The notes under the pieces: model-generated | Databases searched by the model: none | What the model was told of the DNA's origin: nothing | Seen by the model: only the letters and a program-made list of their open reading frames with translations | Position numbers and translations under genes: made by a program | Shown: in pieces, positions 1-9,409 of the stretch | Layout of the letters: every line of letters begins with the position of its first letter | How positions within the stretch are numbered: position 1 is the first letter of the stretch | NCBI GenBank assembly: GCA_015179045.1 | Contig: WHUZ01000097.1 | Location: 124,001 to 188,000 of the forward strand | From: Kalaharituber pfeilii | Taxonomy: Eukaryota > Ascomycota > Pezizomycetes > Pezizales > Pezizaceae | Direction of reading: 5' to 3' | Length of the DNA: 64,000 nt

Positions 1-942
1 TGAGAAAGAAAGAGAAAGAGAAGTTAGAAATGCAGTCAAGTTACTGACCTAGAGTGTAGATATATCTGTCATAAAGGTATGGCATAGACCTAACCTACGA
101 ACTTAAGTTCATATAGTATTAACACTTATCCTAGATACAAGCCAAGGTGTCAAATGGAAAAGTGTTCAATGGGTCAAGATACTACGAATATAGTAGTATG
201 TCTTATGATAAATAGGTAAAGCTCTTACCAACTACCTTTAACATCAAAGACTAAGTAGAGGCATAGCCTATAGTCAGGACATCATGGAATATTACTTTGA
301 GTACGATCACGGCAATTAAGTTGCTAAGGTCAAGGTAAGAGATCTACTGACGCTAAGCTATATGGCTTATATTCTTTTAAGAAATTAAAGAGTAATAGCT
401 AGCAGGTACTTAGGATGTGTGCTCTAAGAAGGGGAGTACTGTTACAGGCATAATCATTCTCATGCTATAATACTATCTTGTTTAAGTGTCGTCAAAAGGT
501 ACTACCAACTATAAAGCCTATCAGTCGGAAGTTTAGCTAACCCAATACTAGTCAGGTCTATAGTAGTAGAACTTAACTACTAAGATTAGCAATCTTGGTT
601 ACTAACTCTTCTAGCAGCTCCTGTTGTACTATTTATTGTACGATAACCTTTTCTTATTTTCTTATATCATTGATCTTTATATAGGGATCAGAGATATGAT
701 AGTATTTTTAGATAGAGGCTTGCATTAGAGGTTTCAAGTTCTCGTATTTGTTGTTCTAGAATTTATTGTAAGGGTTGGTCAAAAAGAAAGGCTGTCACTT
801 AGGTTTTTTCAGGGTCTGGCTTGATCCCCAGAATCCGTTCAAGCTGAATTTGTTAACAGCTTTAAAGAACTACATTTTATATAAATAGAAGCCTGACTTA
901 CTAGAGTTAGAAGGGCAAGGACCCAGAACTCAACCCTGATAA
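1..942. other. AT-rich stretch, probable decayed LTR-retrotransposon end
   Basis: No open frame of useful length is visible. A purine-rich run near 420-431 (AAGAAGGGGAGTAC) is followed directly by TGTTACA at about 433. That is the usual layout of a polypurine tract next to the start of a 3' LTR in Ty3/gypsy elements. No matching LTR end or target duplication could be found, so the call rests on this junction only. Confidence 0.25.
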
Positions 943-1110
943 ATATTATATCCCTTTAGAGTATTCAAACTCTTCGGCCTAGGGTTAAGATTTAGTTACT
1001 TTTATATATTTAGGAGACACGTTGGATACTAATGAGGGGCAATGATTTATAACATATATATATATAAGTAAAGAGTTTGCCACTTGATTAGATTTGCCTA
1101 TGTTAGTGGC
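943..1110 (+). repeat. Array-leading repeat, copy 1
   Basis: About 170 bp, beginning ATCCCTTTAGAGT and containing a (TA)n run, recurs nearly unchanged at 9183-9350. Both copies sit immediately upstream of a 66-bp satellite array and in the same orientation. The satellite therefore seems to belong to a larger repeated unit. Its function is unknown; a retrotransposon LTR or leader is possible. Confidence 0.6.
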
Positions 1111-3400
1111 ACATTGACAGCTCATTAATCTATAGGCACCTGAACCTCACGCCTGCGAGATTGCTGACATACAGAAGCATCGACTGGTGCCTAAACTGCT
1201 CATCGACTGGCCCCTAAATCTCGCGCCCGCGAGGTTGCCCACACAAAGGCACATCGACACCTTATCGATCTATAGGCAGCTGAACCTCGCGCCCGCGAGA
1301 TTGCTGACACGCAGGTGCATCGACCGGCGCCTGAACTGCTCATCGACTGGCTTCTGAATCTCACGCCCGCGAGGTTGCCTGCACGATGGCATATCGACAG
1401 CTCATCAATCTATAGGCACCTGAACCTCGTGCCCGCGAGATTGCTGACACACAGGTGCATCAATTGGCGCCTGAACTGTTCATCGACTGGCCCCTGAATT
1501 TCGTGCTCGCGAGGTTGCCCGCACGAAGGCATATTGAAAGCTCATCAATCTATAGGCCCCTGAATCTCACACCCATGAGGTTGCCCGTACGAAGGCATAT
1601 CAAAAGCTGATCAATCTACAGGCACCTGAACCTCGCGCCCGCGAGATTGCTGACACACAGGTGCATTGACTGGCGCCTGAACTGTTCATCGACTGGCACC
1701 TGAATCTCGCGCCCGCGAGGTTGCACACACGAAGGCACATCGACAGCTCATCGATCTATAGGCACCTGAACCTCGCGCCCACGAGATTGCTGACACACAG
1801 GCGCATCGACTGGCGCCTGAACTGCTCATCGACTGGTCCCTGAACTGCTCATCGACTGGCCCCTGAATCTCGCGCCCGCGAGGTTGCCCGTACGAAGGTA
1901 CATCGACAGCTCATCAATCTATAGGCACCTGAACCTCGCGCCCGCGAGATTACTGACACGTAGGCGCATCAACTGGCGCCTGAACTGCTCATCGACTGGC
2001 CCTTGAATCTCGCGCCCACGAGGTTGCCCGCATGAAGACATATCGAAAGCTCATCAATCTATAGGCCCCTGAATCTTGCGCCCACGAGGTTGCCTACACA
2101 AAGGCATATCGAAAGCTCATCAATCTATAGGCCCCTGAATCTCGCGCCCGCAAGGTTGCCTGCAAGAAGGCATATCGAAAGCTCATCAATTTATAAGCAC
2201 CTGAACCTCGCGCCCGCGAGATTGCTGATACACAGGTGCATCGACTGGCGCCTGAACTGCTCATCGACTGGCCCCTAAATCTCGCGCCTACGAGGTTGCC
2301 CGCACGAAGGCACATCGAATGCTCATCAATCTATAGGCACCTGAACCTCGTGCCTGCGAGATTGCTGACACACAGGTGCATCGACTGGCGCCTGAACTGT
2401 TCATCGATTGGCCCCTGAATCTCGCGCCCATGAGGTTGCCCGCACGAAGGCATATCGACAGCTCATCAATCTATAGGCCCCTGAATCTCGTGCCCGCGAG
2501 GTTGCCCGCACGAAGGCATATCGAAAGCTCATCAATCTAGAGGCACCTAAACCTCGCACCCGAGAGATTGCTGACACACAGGTGCATCGACCGGCACCTG
2601 AACTGCTCATCGATTGGCCTCTGAATCTCGCGCCCGCGAGGTCGCCTGCACGAAGGCACATCAACAGCTCATCAATTTATAGGCACCTGAACCTCGCGCC
2701 CGTGAGATTGCTGATACACAGGTACATCGACTCGCGCCTGAACTGATCATCGACTGGCCCCTGAATCTCGTGCCCGCGAGGTTGCCCATACGAAGGCATA
2801 TCGACAGCTCATCAATCTATAGGCACCTGAACCTCGCACCCGCGAGATTGCTGACACACAGGCACATCGACTGGCGCCTGAACTGCTCATCGACTGGCCC
2901 CTGAATCTCGCGCCCGCGAGATTGCCTGCACGAAGGCACATCGACAGCTTATCAATCTATAGGCACCTGAACCTCGCGCCCGCGAGATTGCTGACACACA
3001 GGTGCATCGACTGGTGCCTGAATTGTTCATTGATTGGCCCCTGAATCTCACGCCTGCGAGGTTGCCTGCACGAAGGCATATCGACAGCTCATCGATCTAT
3101 AGGCACCTGAACCTCACGCCCGCGAGATTGCTGACACACAAGCGCATCGACTGGCGCCTGACCTGCTCATCGACTGGCCCCTGCATCTCGCGCCCGTGAG
3201 ATTGCCCGCACGAAGGCACATCGAAAGCTCATCAATCTATAGGCACCTGAACCTCGCGCCCGCGAGATTGCTAACATACAGGTGCATCGACTGGCGCCTG
3301 AACTGTTCATTGATTGGCCCCTGAATCTCGCACCCGCGAGGTTGCCCGCACGAAGGCATATTGAAAGCTCATCAATCTATACAAGCTCTAGCATCGTCGG
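1110..3400 (+). repeat. 66-bp satellite array 1 (diverged)
   Basis: Tandem units of 66 bp carry the segments CATCGACAGCTCATCAATCT, CTATAGGCACCTGAA and a dyad CTCGCGCCCGCGAG. They alternate with a related variant containing TTGCTGACACACAGG and CATCGACTGGCGCC. Because 66 is a multiple of three, 60-90 codon open frames run through the array on both strands; these are artefacts. The units are more diverged than in array 2. Many dyad changes are CpG to TpG or CpA transitions. Confidence 0.9.
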
Positions 3401-3579
3401 CACCCTGAATCTCATGGTCGGCCACTCGCGCCTACTGCGGTTATTGTATAGATTTCAATTAACCAATTGTTTATTCATTACTAGCTACTACCGCGATCTA
3501 TATACAGGTGTCCTTTCATTATTCCACCATTCCATGCCCTCATCTGTCGTCCTACCACTCTAGCGCATACTCATCCCGC

Positions 3580-4212
3580 CGTAGATTACACTACCGTGGA
3601 CCTGCGATACCCATAGAATTCAGCTCATTCTGCATCATCTCATGCCGCAAAAGAGCCCTGCTATACCAGTAGAATTCAGCTCAATCTGCATCATCTCGTG
3701 CCATGAAAGGGCCTTGGTATACCTGTAGAATTTGGCTCATTCTGCTACATCTCGCGCCATGAAGTGGGACCTGTAATACTTGTCAAATTCAATTTATTCT
3801 GCTGTATCTTGCGACGCAGAAAAGATGCTGCCATACCTGTAGATTGAGCCCATTTCACCACTTCTCATGCTGTCAAGAGAGACCAGCCATACCTGTTAAC
3901 AGAGCTCATTCTACCTCATTTCGAACCTGTAGATGAGCCCATTTCGCGTCGTCGAGAGGAGCCTATGGCACGTCAGATTCGGCCCATTCTGCTGTATCTC
4001 GTACTGCAGAAAGGGTCCAGTTATACCTGTAGATGAGCCCATCTCGCGCCGCGGAAAGGGTGATTTCATACCTGTAGATAAGCCCATTTCGCGTCGTCGA
4101 GAGGAGCCTGCAGCACGTCAGATTCGGCCCATTCTGCTGCATCTTGTACTGCGGAAAGGGTCCAGTCATACCTGTAGATGAGCCCATCTCGCGCTGCGGA
4201 GAGGGTGATTTC
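3580..4212 (+). repeat. Tandem block of Ctgtaga/catctcgcg repeats
   Basis: Loosely tandem blocks of roughly 60-130 bp repeat phrases such as ACCTGTAGATGAGCCC, ATCTCGCGCCG and GAAAGGGT. Related sequence continues after the LTR (4717-4830) and appears around 29700-29960. No gene is visible. The segment GGGTGATTTCATACC near 4060 is an uninterrupted copy of the site where the neighbouring LTR is inserted. Confidence 0.55.
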
Positions 4213-4711
4213 TGACTGAACGTCGACCCTGATTCCGGATTCGCACTTAGAATAAGGAGGGCTTCATCACGTAGGAAAAACAAAAAAGAGCTTCTGAAGG
4301 AATAAAGAAGATCTGTACTGTTAGGTCCATACCATTGGGTCCAATAAGTCTGATTAATTAAAGAGATGCAGAATCAAACAGGATTATATACATAATGAGC
4401 ATTGCATGACGTGACTGCAGAACCATGACTAGACAGGCAGGTGTAATATATCAGGCAGGTGCGGAAGTAACGGAATGCATGGCTTGCAACTAAGCACTGT
4501 GGCATGAAGTTGGTACTGTGGCATTATTGCATGATTCAGACACATAGCAATGGAGTGTAGATTATATGTATGTTAAATGAAAGAACAGAACAGCAACCAA
4601 TAAACAGACAAAACAGCAGTCAGAAGAAACGTATCTATTAGTAACAGTAACATATGAGTAGCAGATATTGATAGACAGCTCAACACGGGTGGCGGATGTC
4701 ATGTTTCGACA
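4213..4711 (-). mobile_element. Solo LTR, family 1 (minus)
   Basis: On the minus strand it runs from TGTCGAAACATG to GTTCAGTCA, so it has TG...CA ends. It is a diverged partner of the 593-bp solo LTR at 18598-19190. It is flanked by ATTTC (4208-4212) and ATTTT (4712-4716), a five-base target duplication with one C/T difference. The unoccupied target is visible nearby in the 3.6-4.2 kb repeat. It is shorter than the other copy because part of an internal direct repeat (GTTACTGTTACTAAT) is missing. Confidence 0.85.
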
Positions 4712-5024
4712 ATTTTATACCTATAGAATGAGGCCATCTCGTGCCTTCGAGAGAGGCCTGCCATATGTCAGTTTCAGTTCATTCTACTGCATCTCGTGCT
4801 AGAGAAAGGGCTCAGTAATACCTATGAAATGCTGCCATATGGAGGTTGTATTCTTCACATCAATAACCACGTTCTGTTATTCCAATGCGTGAGTACGTTG
4901 CACCATGCCTTCCAAGTTGCCACTGAGGGGGCCCGTGTCAGCTCATGCCTTCTGGTAATATCATAGCTGAATCGATATCCTATTTACTAGTGAATTTGAC
5001 ATGAGCTGAAGGGTAATTCTAGTA
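4712..5024. other. Repeat remnant and unique spacer
   Basis: This holds the continuation of the interrupted CTGTAGA repeat to about 4830, then about 190 bp with nothing recognisable. The last part (from about 4970) is homologous to 57255-57300, which lacks the following transposon. Confidence 0.4.
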
Positions 5025-5822
5025 TGGTTGCGGACGGCTTTAATCAACACTATGTAACACTTCATTTCGCTTACTAATACAGCCTTTTTTTTTTTTTTTT
5101 TTTTTTTTTCGCTCTTTGATTCCCCCTCTGGAATACCTCTACTATGCAGAATACATACCTCTTGCACTTCGCTTCTAGTATACAGAATTAGAAGCAGCAA
5201 ACCAGTTTATAATATTTTATCCAAAGTTTCATTGTGAGTTGAATTTTATTAATTTTGGTGTGCAGTAAAATACTATGCTCGTGAGAACAGTCAATATAAC
5301 TTTGAAGATTTACGAGGTACTGTACCTGCTGCTTTACATTCTGTAAAGGTACTGCTTCTGGTTTTCACTATTATGAGCACTGTATGCGACTTCTTAATGC
5401 ATACTTTAATGGATATACCTATGAAATTAAACAATTTCAGGAATGTATATATAAAAGTCAGTTGCAAGTGGTGAATAAAAAGTACATGATAATTATCCGT
5501 ACATGTGCTTTGTTCTCATGCCTCATGTACTTTAAACTTAGCCCTTTTAAGAAAAGTTCCTGCTTACTAATACATAATCTTACCTAATTTGTACTAGTAG
5601 TATGTAACTCAGTTAGGAGTCTCCCACCAAAATTTGCTTTTCTTTAACTTTCGATAACTTTTTTACAAAAATTTGCAAAATTAAAAACGCAATATAGATT
5701 GATTCTTTACTCAATCCTGTTCATATCTATATGCAGTTTGACATTTTTAGGATTTTTGTTGTGTTTTTATCGGGTTTTGAAATTTTGGATCAAAATGTGT
5801 TGATTAAAGGCGTCCGCAACCA
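5025..5822. mobile_element. 798-bp non-autonomous TA-flanked DNA transposon
   Basis: The ends are inverted: left TGGTTGCGGACGGCTTTAAT, right the reverse complement with one difference (GGACGCCTTTAATC), about 26 bp in all. The element lies between TA dinucleotides at 5023-5024 and 5823-5824. Nearby sequence at about 5872-5885 (TTCTGGTAGTGTCAACT) shows the unoccupied site, so the TA was duplicated. TA duplication with such ends fits Tc1/mariner-type transposition. No transposase is encoded; a T tract of about 26 lies inside. Confidence 0.85.
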
Positions 5823-5905
5823 TAGTGTCAACCAGTAAGCCCGAAGGCATACTGATCAACGCTGGTTAATTCTGGTAGTGTCAACTAGTAAGCCCTAAGG
5901 CATAC

Positions 5906-6035
5906 TTTTTTTTTTTTTTTTTTTTTTTCCGCTAAGCCATGGCAGCGTCTGGGCAAGCCCGAGACAGGCTAAAAGAAAATTCCTGCCTCACCGCGCCGTT
6001 GACCCCCGCTCTCCTACCTTCTAGACCCTAAAGAG
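5906..6035 (-). mobile_element. LINE 3' tail, type 2 (minus)
   Basis: A T run (5906-5928) is followed by GCTAAGCCATGGCAG and GGGCAAGCCCG, the reverse complement of a 3' tail also seen at 45577-45780, 46419-46482, 46513-47246 and 57357-57510. It is a 5'-truncated non-LTR insertion of about 130 bp. The flanks (CTAAGGCATACT and CTAAGAGGTACTG) look like an eroded target duplication. Confidence 0.7.
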
Positions 6036-7171
6036 TTAACCAGACTACTAAGAGGTACTGATTAATGCTAATTAATTCTGGTAGTGTCAACCAATAAGCC
6101 CGAGTTAATTCTGGTAGCATCAACTAGTAAGCCTGAGGGTACACTCCTCAATGCTGGTTGTATCATGCTATGGCTATGAGTATCAGACGCATCGCCGATG
6201 TGGAGCAAATGACCCAATGAGCTCAATGAGCGGGCCTACGTGGGGTCAGATAAAGAGCCCAATGCATGGTCTGAGGAGGTGAATTCAATGACAGCAGATT
6301 CCGGTGCCCCTTGTTGCACTAGCATGAGATTTATCCCAAATCAGCAATGTCCTAACAGGGCAGCTCTGGCATACTGTGATGTTGCCAGATTGAGATAATG
6401 ACTGCCCTGAAGATATTAGGCACAGTGGGCCAATTGAGCGTATTGAGCATACTGAGCACGGGTATGAGATACAGAGATTAGTGAATATTAAGCATATTGG
6501 GTATATTGAGCCTATTCAGCATATTGGGCGTGAATTCGCCGGGAATTGACCACTTTCGCAGTGCACATGAGATGTTGGACATATTGACCATGCATATAAG
6601 ATGTAGAGAATATTGAGTACATTGAGCGGTTGTTTTTATACAAATGGTTTCTATCGGAAATATGAATATTGTGAATAATTTCACAACCACTATAGTTATT
6701 ACCTAATTACGTTGTTCATAGTTTCCGACTGAGTGATGCTATTGAATGTGAGTGTCTGAGTTTTTTTCATGAATTGATTGCAGGTGTAGCATGCAGAATT
6801 CGGGGGTGGTGATATTTGTATGGAGATCCCATACAACTAAATGCCAAGCCTTCTAACAAAAATGCGATAAGCTATAAACCCTTTGCAACCACAATTTTTG
6901 ATGAAGAGAAAGTGCTAGATAGCAAGAATTATACTATGTGTAATAGCTACACAAAGTGCATTCACAAATGCTATTGTGGTTGTTAAGATATTGAGTGCGA
7001 AAGTTGTGCAGTTTTGGTGGTAAATGTGTCCGGGAAAGTAGGGTGCCCAGGAAAGTGGTGAACTACAGTATATGACAAGGGCATTTGCGACGTTTCACTA
7101 TGCCATGGTTAACTGCTATAGTGGCCAGTGTGAGTGCTATTTTGCCTGGCCTTGGCAAACTGGCACTCGAC
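6036..7171. other. Non-coding repeat-derived region
   Basis: The part to about 6530 is homologous to 57520-57880: TAATTCTGGTAGTGTCAAC repeats, then blocks rich in 'gagc.tattga'. The remainder has no long open frame. A perfect TTGAGC/ATTGAGC simple repeat occurs at 6420-6540. No gene is supported. Confidence 0.45.
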
Positions 7172-7182
7172 AGTTGTGCGGT

Positions 7183-7241
7183 AAATCGCCATAGCCCATA
7201 GGGCAGCATGCGATTAATGAAATAAAAAAAAAAAAAAAAAA
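7183..7241 (+). mobile_element. Tail-only LINE insertion, type 1
   Basis: Only about 59 bp: ATCGCCATAGCCCATAGGG, CAGCATGCGATTAATGA and a poly(A) of about 18. It is flanked by AGTTGTGCGGT (7172-7182) and AGTTGTACGGT (from 7242), an 11-bp target duplication. The same 3' terminus ends the gag-only elements at 29314, 30601 and (minus) 33078, so this is a non-LTR insertion truncated to its 3' recognition tail. Confidence 0.8.
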
Positions 7242-7259
7242 AGTTGTACGGTGAGCCAT

Positions 7260-7880
7260 TTTTAACATACGTAAAATAGTCAATTTTCTATGTACATGAT
7301 GAGCCCATTTGCAATGTATTTAACAGGCGCAAAATAGTCTATTTTCTACAGGTATGATGAGAGCATTGGCGACATGTTTACCATGCACACAATGGTCTCC
7401 ATTGGTGATGTAGTCATCATACAAAAAATAACCTATTGTCTACATGCGCAACGAGGATATTTTTGACGCATTTACCATGCACAAATAGTCTATTTTTCCC
7501 ATGCATGATGAGGGCATTTGCGACGTATTTACCATATACAAAATGGTGTAATTTCCATATGGGCGACGTGGGCATTTGTGATATATTTACTAGGTGTAAA
7601 ATGGTCTATTGTCAACATGCGTGACAAGGGCATTTGCAACGTATTTACCATGTACAAAATGGTATAATTTCTATATGCGCGACGAGGGCATTTGTGACAT
7701 TTACCAGGTACAAAATGGTCTATTTTCCATATGCGCGACGAGACATTTTTAATGCATTTAGGATGCATAAAGTAGCTATGCAAGGAGGCAATTTTCTGAC
7801 GTATTGAGCCTGTGCAAAATGGCCTATTCCACACATGCGCAGTGAGCCAGTTTTCAACGTATTTAACATGCACAAAATTG
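7260..7880 (+). repeat. Degenerate 58-bp minisatellite
   Basis: About ten diverged units with the phrases GCATTTGCGACGTATTTACC, ACAAAATGGTCTATTTTCC and ATGCGCGACGAGG. They belong to the minisatellite that is much better conserved at 36430-36945 and 40650-41560. Short open frames here follow the repeat and are not genes. Confidence 0.7.
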
Positions 7881-8197
7881 CCTATTTTAGGTATCTATGA
7901 TTTGCCAGCTTGGGGCGTATTTCATGTGCCTATTTCTATAGGCAGAAGGCTACATTATTGCAAAACGGGGTGCCAGTGGTCAGGCCACATGTACAACTCT
8001 TGTCACTAGCCTATATAGACATTAGAAACTGGTGCCACCTTGGCATAATACTATTTCCTACTGCTAAAACTACTACTGAATTGGATACACTGAAATAGCA
8101 TGGGAGTTCATTACCTAGGGTGGAAATCACATTACAGCCCTTACGTAATGCACATAGTGGATAGGGCATTACTCCTTGCGCATGCACATACTAAATA

Positions 8198-8618
8198 TAG
8201 TTTTCCCTTGCTATACCGGACCTTGTTGTACTGGAAACCTTGCTATACCGGATGCTCTCAGGTTGCTACATTCCACTCCCATACAAAACTCTCTTGCTAT
8301 ACCGGACGCACTAAGAATACCGGACCGGACAGGAATTGCCAGACACTTACCCTCCTGTCTCTATACAACTTATATTTGCTATACTGGATACACTAACACG
8401 ATACGTCCAATCTTGGCTATCCCACATTGCATTCACCTTCAGATACTTACTAAACTTAACATTACATAATAAAATTAGGCTATCGTTGTTCCCAATTACA
8501 TTATTTTTGCTGCCTATCCCTATTCTGTTCTGCCAAGCATTTTATTCTATAACGGAACCTTGCTATACCAGACGAAAAAGGCTAGATTTTATAGATCCGG
8601 TATAGCAAGGGAAAACTG
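8198..8618. mobile_element. 421-bp TA-flanked MITE with subterminal repeats
   Basis: Perfect inverted ends of about 22 bp (AGTTTTCCCTTGCTATACC...) lie between TA at 8196-8197 and TA at 8619-8620. The inner part of the inverted repeat, TTGCTATACCGGA, recurs in direct orientation inside (about 8241 and 8293, and mutated near 8389 and 8561). Such subterminal copies resemble transposase-binding sites. No transposase is encoded; overlapping small frames are not credible genes. A Tc1/mariner-type non-autonomous element is the best reading. Confidence 0.85.
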
Positions 8619-9182
8619 TACATCGAAAATACCTTCGCACATATGAGTGGAATAAGCATGTTAAATTCGGCAGAAAATTGCGTTGCTGAGTCTGCGAATA
8701 TAGTCTTCTAACCTGAGGCAACTCACTTGGCATGTCGGATTACTATACCCAATGACTATTCACTTGCTGCTATCAGATTCTTTAAAATACTACATGATGC
8801 AAGATTTATTCTCTGAATTAATTACATTTCATCTACCATCGTACCAAGTAGCCAAATCTATCCATGTACCACTGTGAGTCCAGCTCTATTGGGAGTAGAT
8901 AAGCTATTCCAGAGATGCTGTAAATAGGTATCACCCACTGGTGCGGGGAGTCATCAGGCAGACTTAAGGCATGCCATCCGGAGCTTGGCTGTCCGCAAAA
9001 GAGCCCATCCTGCAAATACGTGAGGAGCCAGTTTTCAATGCATTCTCCCACACATGGCAATTTTCTGACGTATTTAACATGCACAAAATGGTCAATTTTC
9101 TACATGGTAGTTAATGGGCTGTGCGGTGGTTAACTACTGCAGTGACTGCCCTGTGTGCTATTTTGATGGCCTGCGTGGTGAT
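8619..9182. other. No gene seen
   Basis: Unique-looking sequence with a short 58-bp-minisatellite fragment at about 9040-9110 and a stretch (9110-9180) resembling 7060-7160. No credible coding frame. Confidence 0.4.
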
Positions 9183-9350
9183 TATATCCCTTTAGAGTGT
9201 CTAAACTCTTCGGCCTAGGGTTAAGATTTAGTTACTTTTACATATTTAGGGTACACGTTGGATACCAACGAGGGGTGACGATTTATAACATATATATATA
9301 TAAGTATAGGGTTTGCCACTTGATCAGATTTGCCTATGTTACTAGCACAT
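9183..9350 (+). repeat. Array-leading repeat, copy 2
   Basis: Close copy of 943-1110 in the same orientation and again directly before a 66-bp satellite array. The two copies differ by scattered substitutions, many C/T. Confidence 0.6.
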
Positions 9351-9409
9351 AGTGACAACTGATAAACTGGCTTGTCATCTGAATCTGGTTGCTGGCACAG
9401 CACAAAGTC

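Noticed and set aside
5906..5911. CCCTAA beside LINE tails as a telomere-like target
   Set aside because: It occurs once per host repeat with no tandem hexamers; shared position is better explained by segmental duplication.
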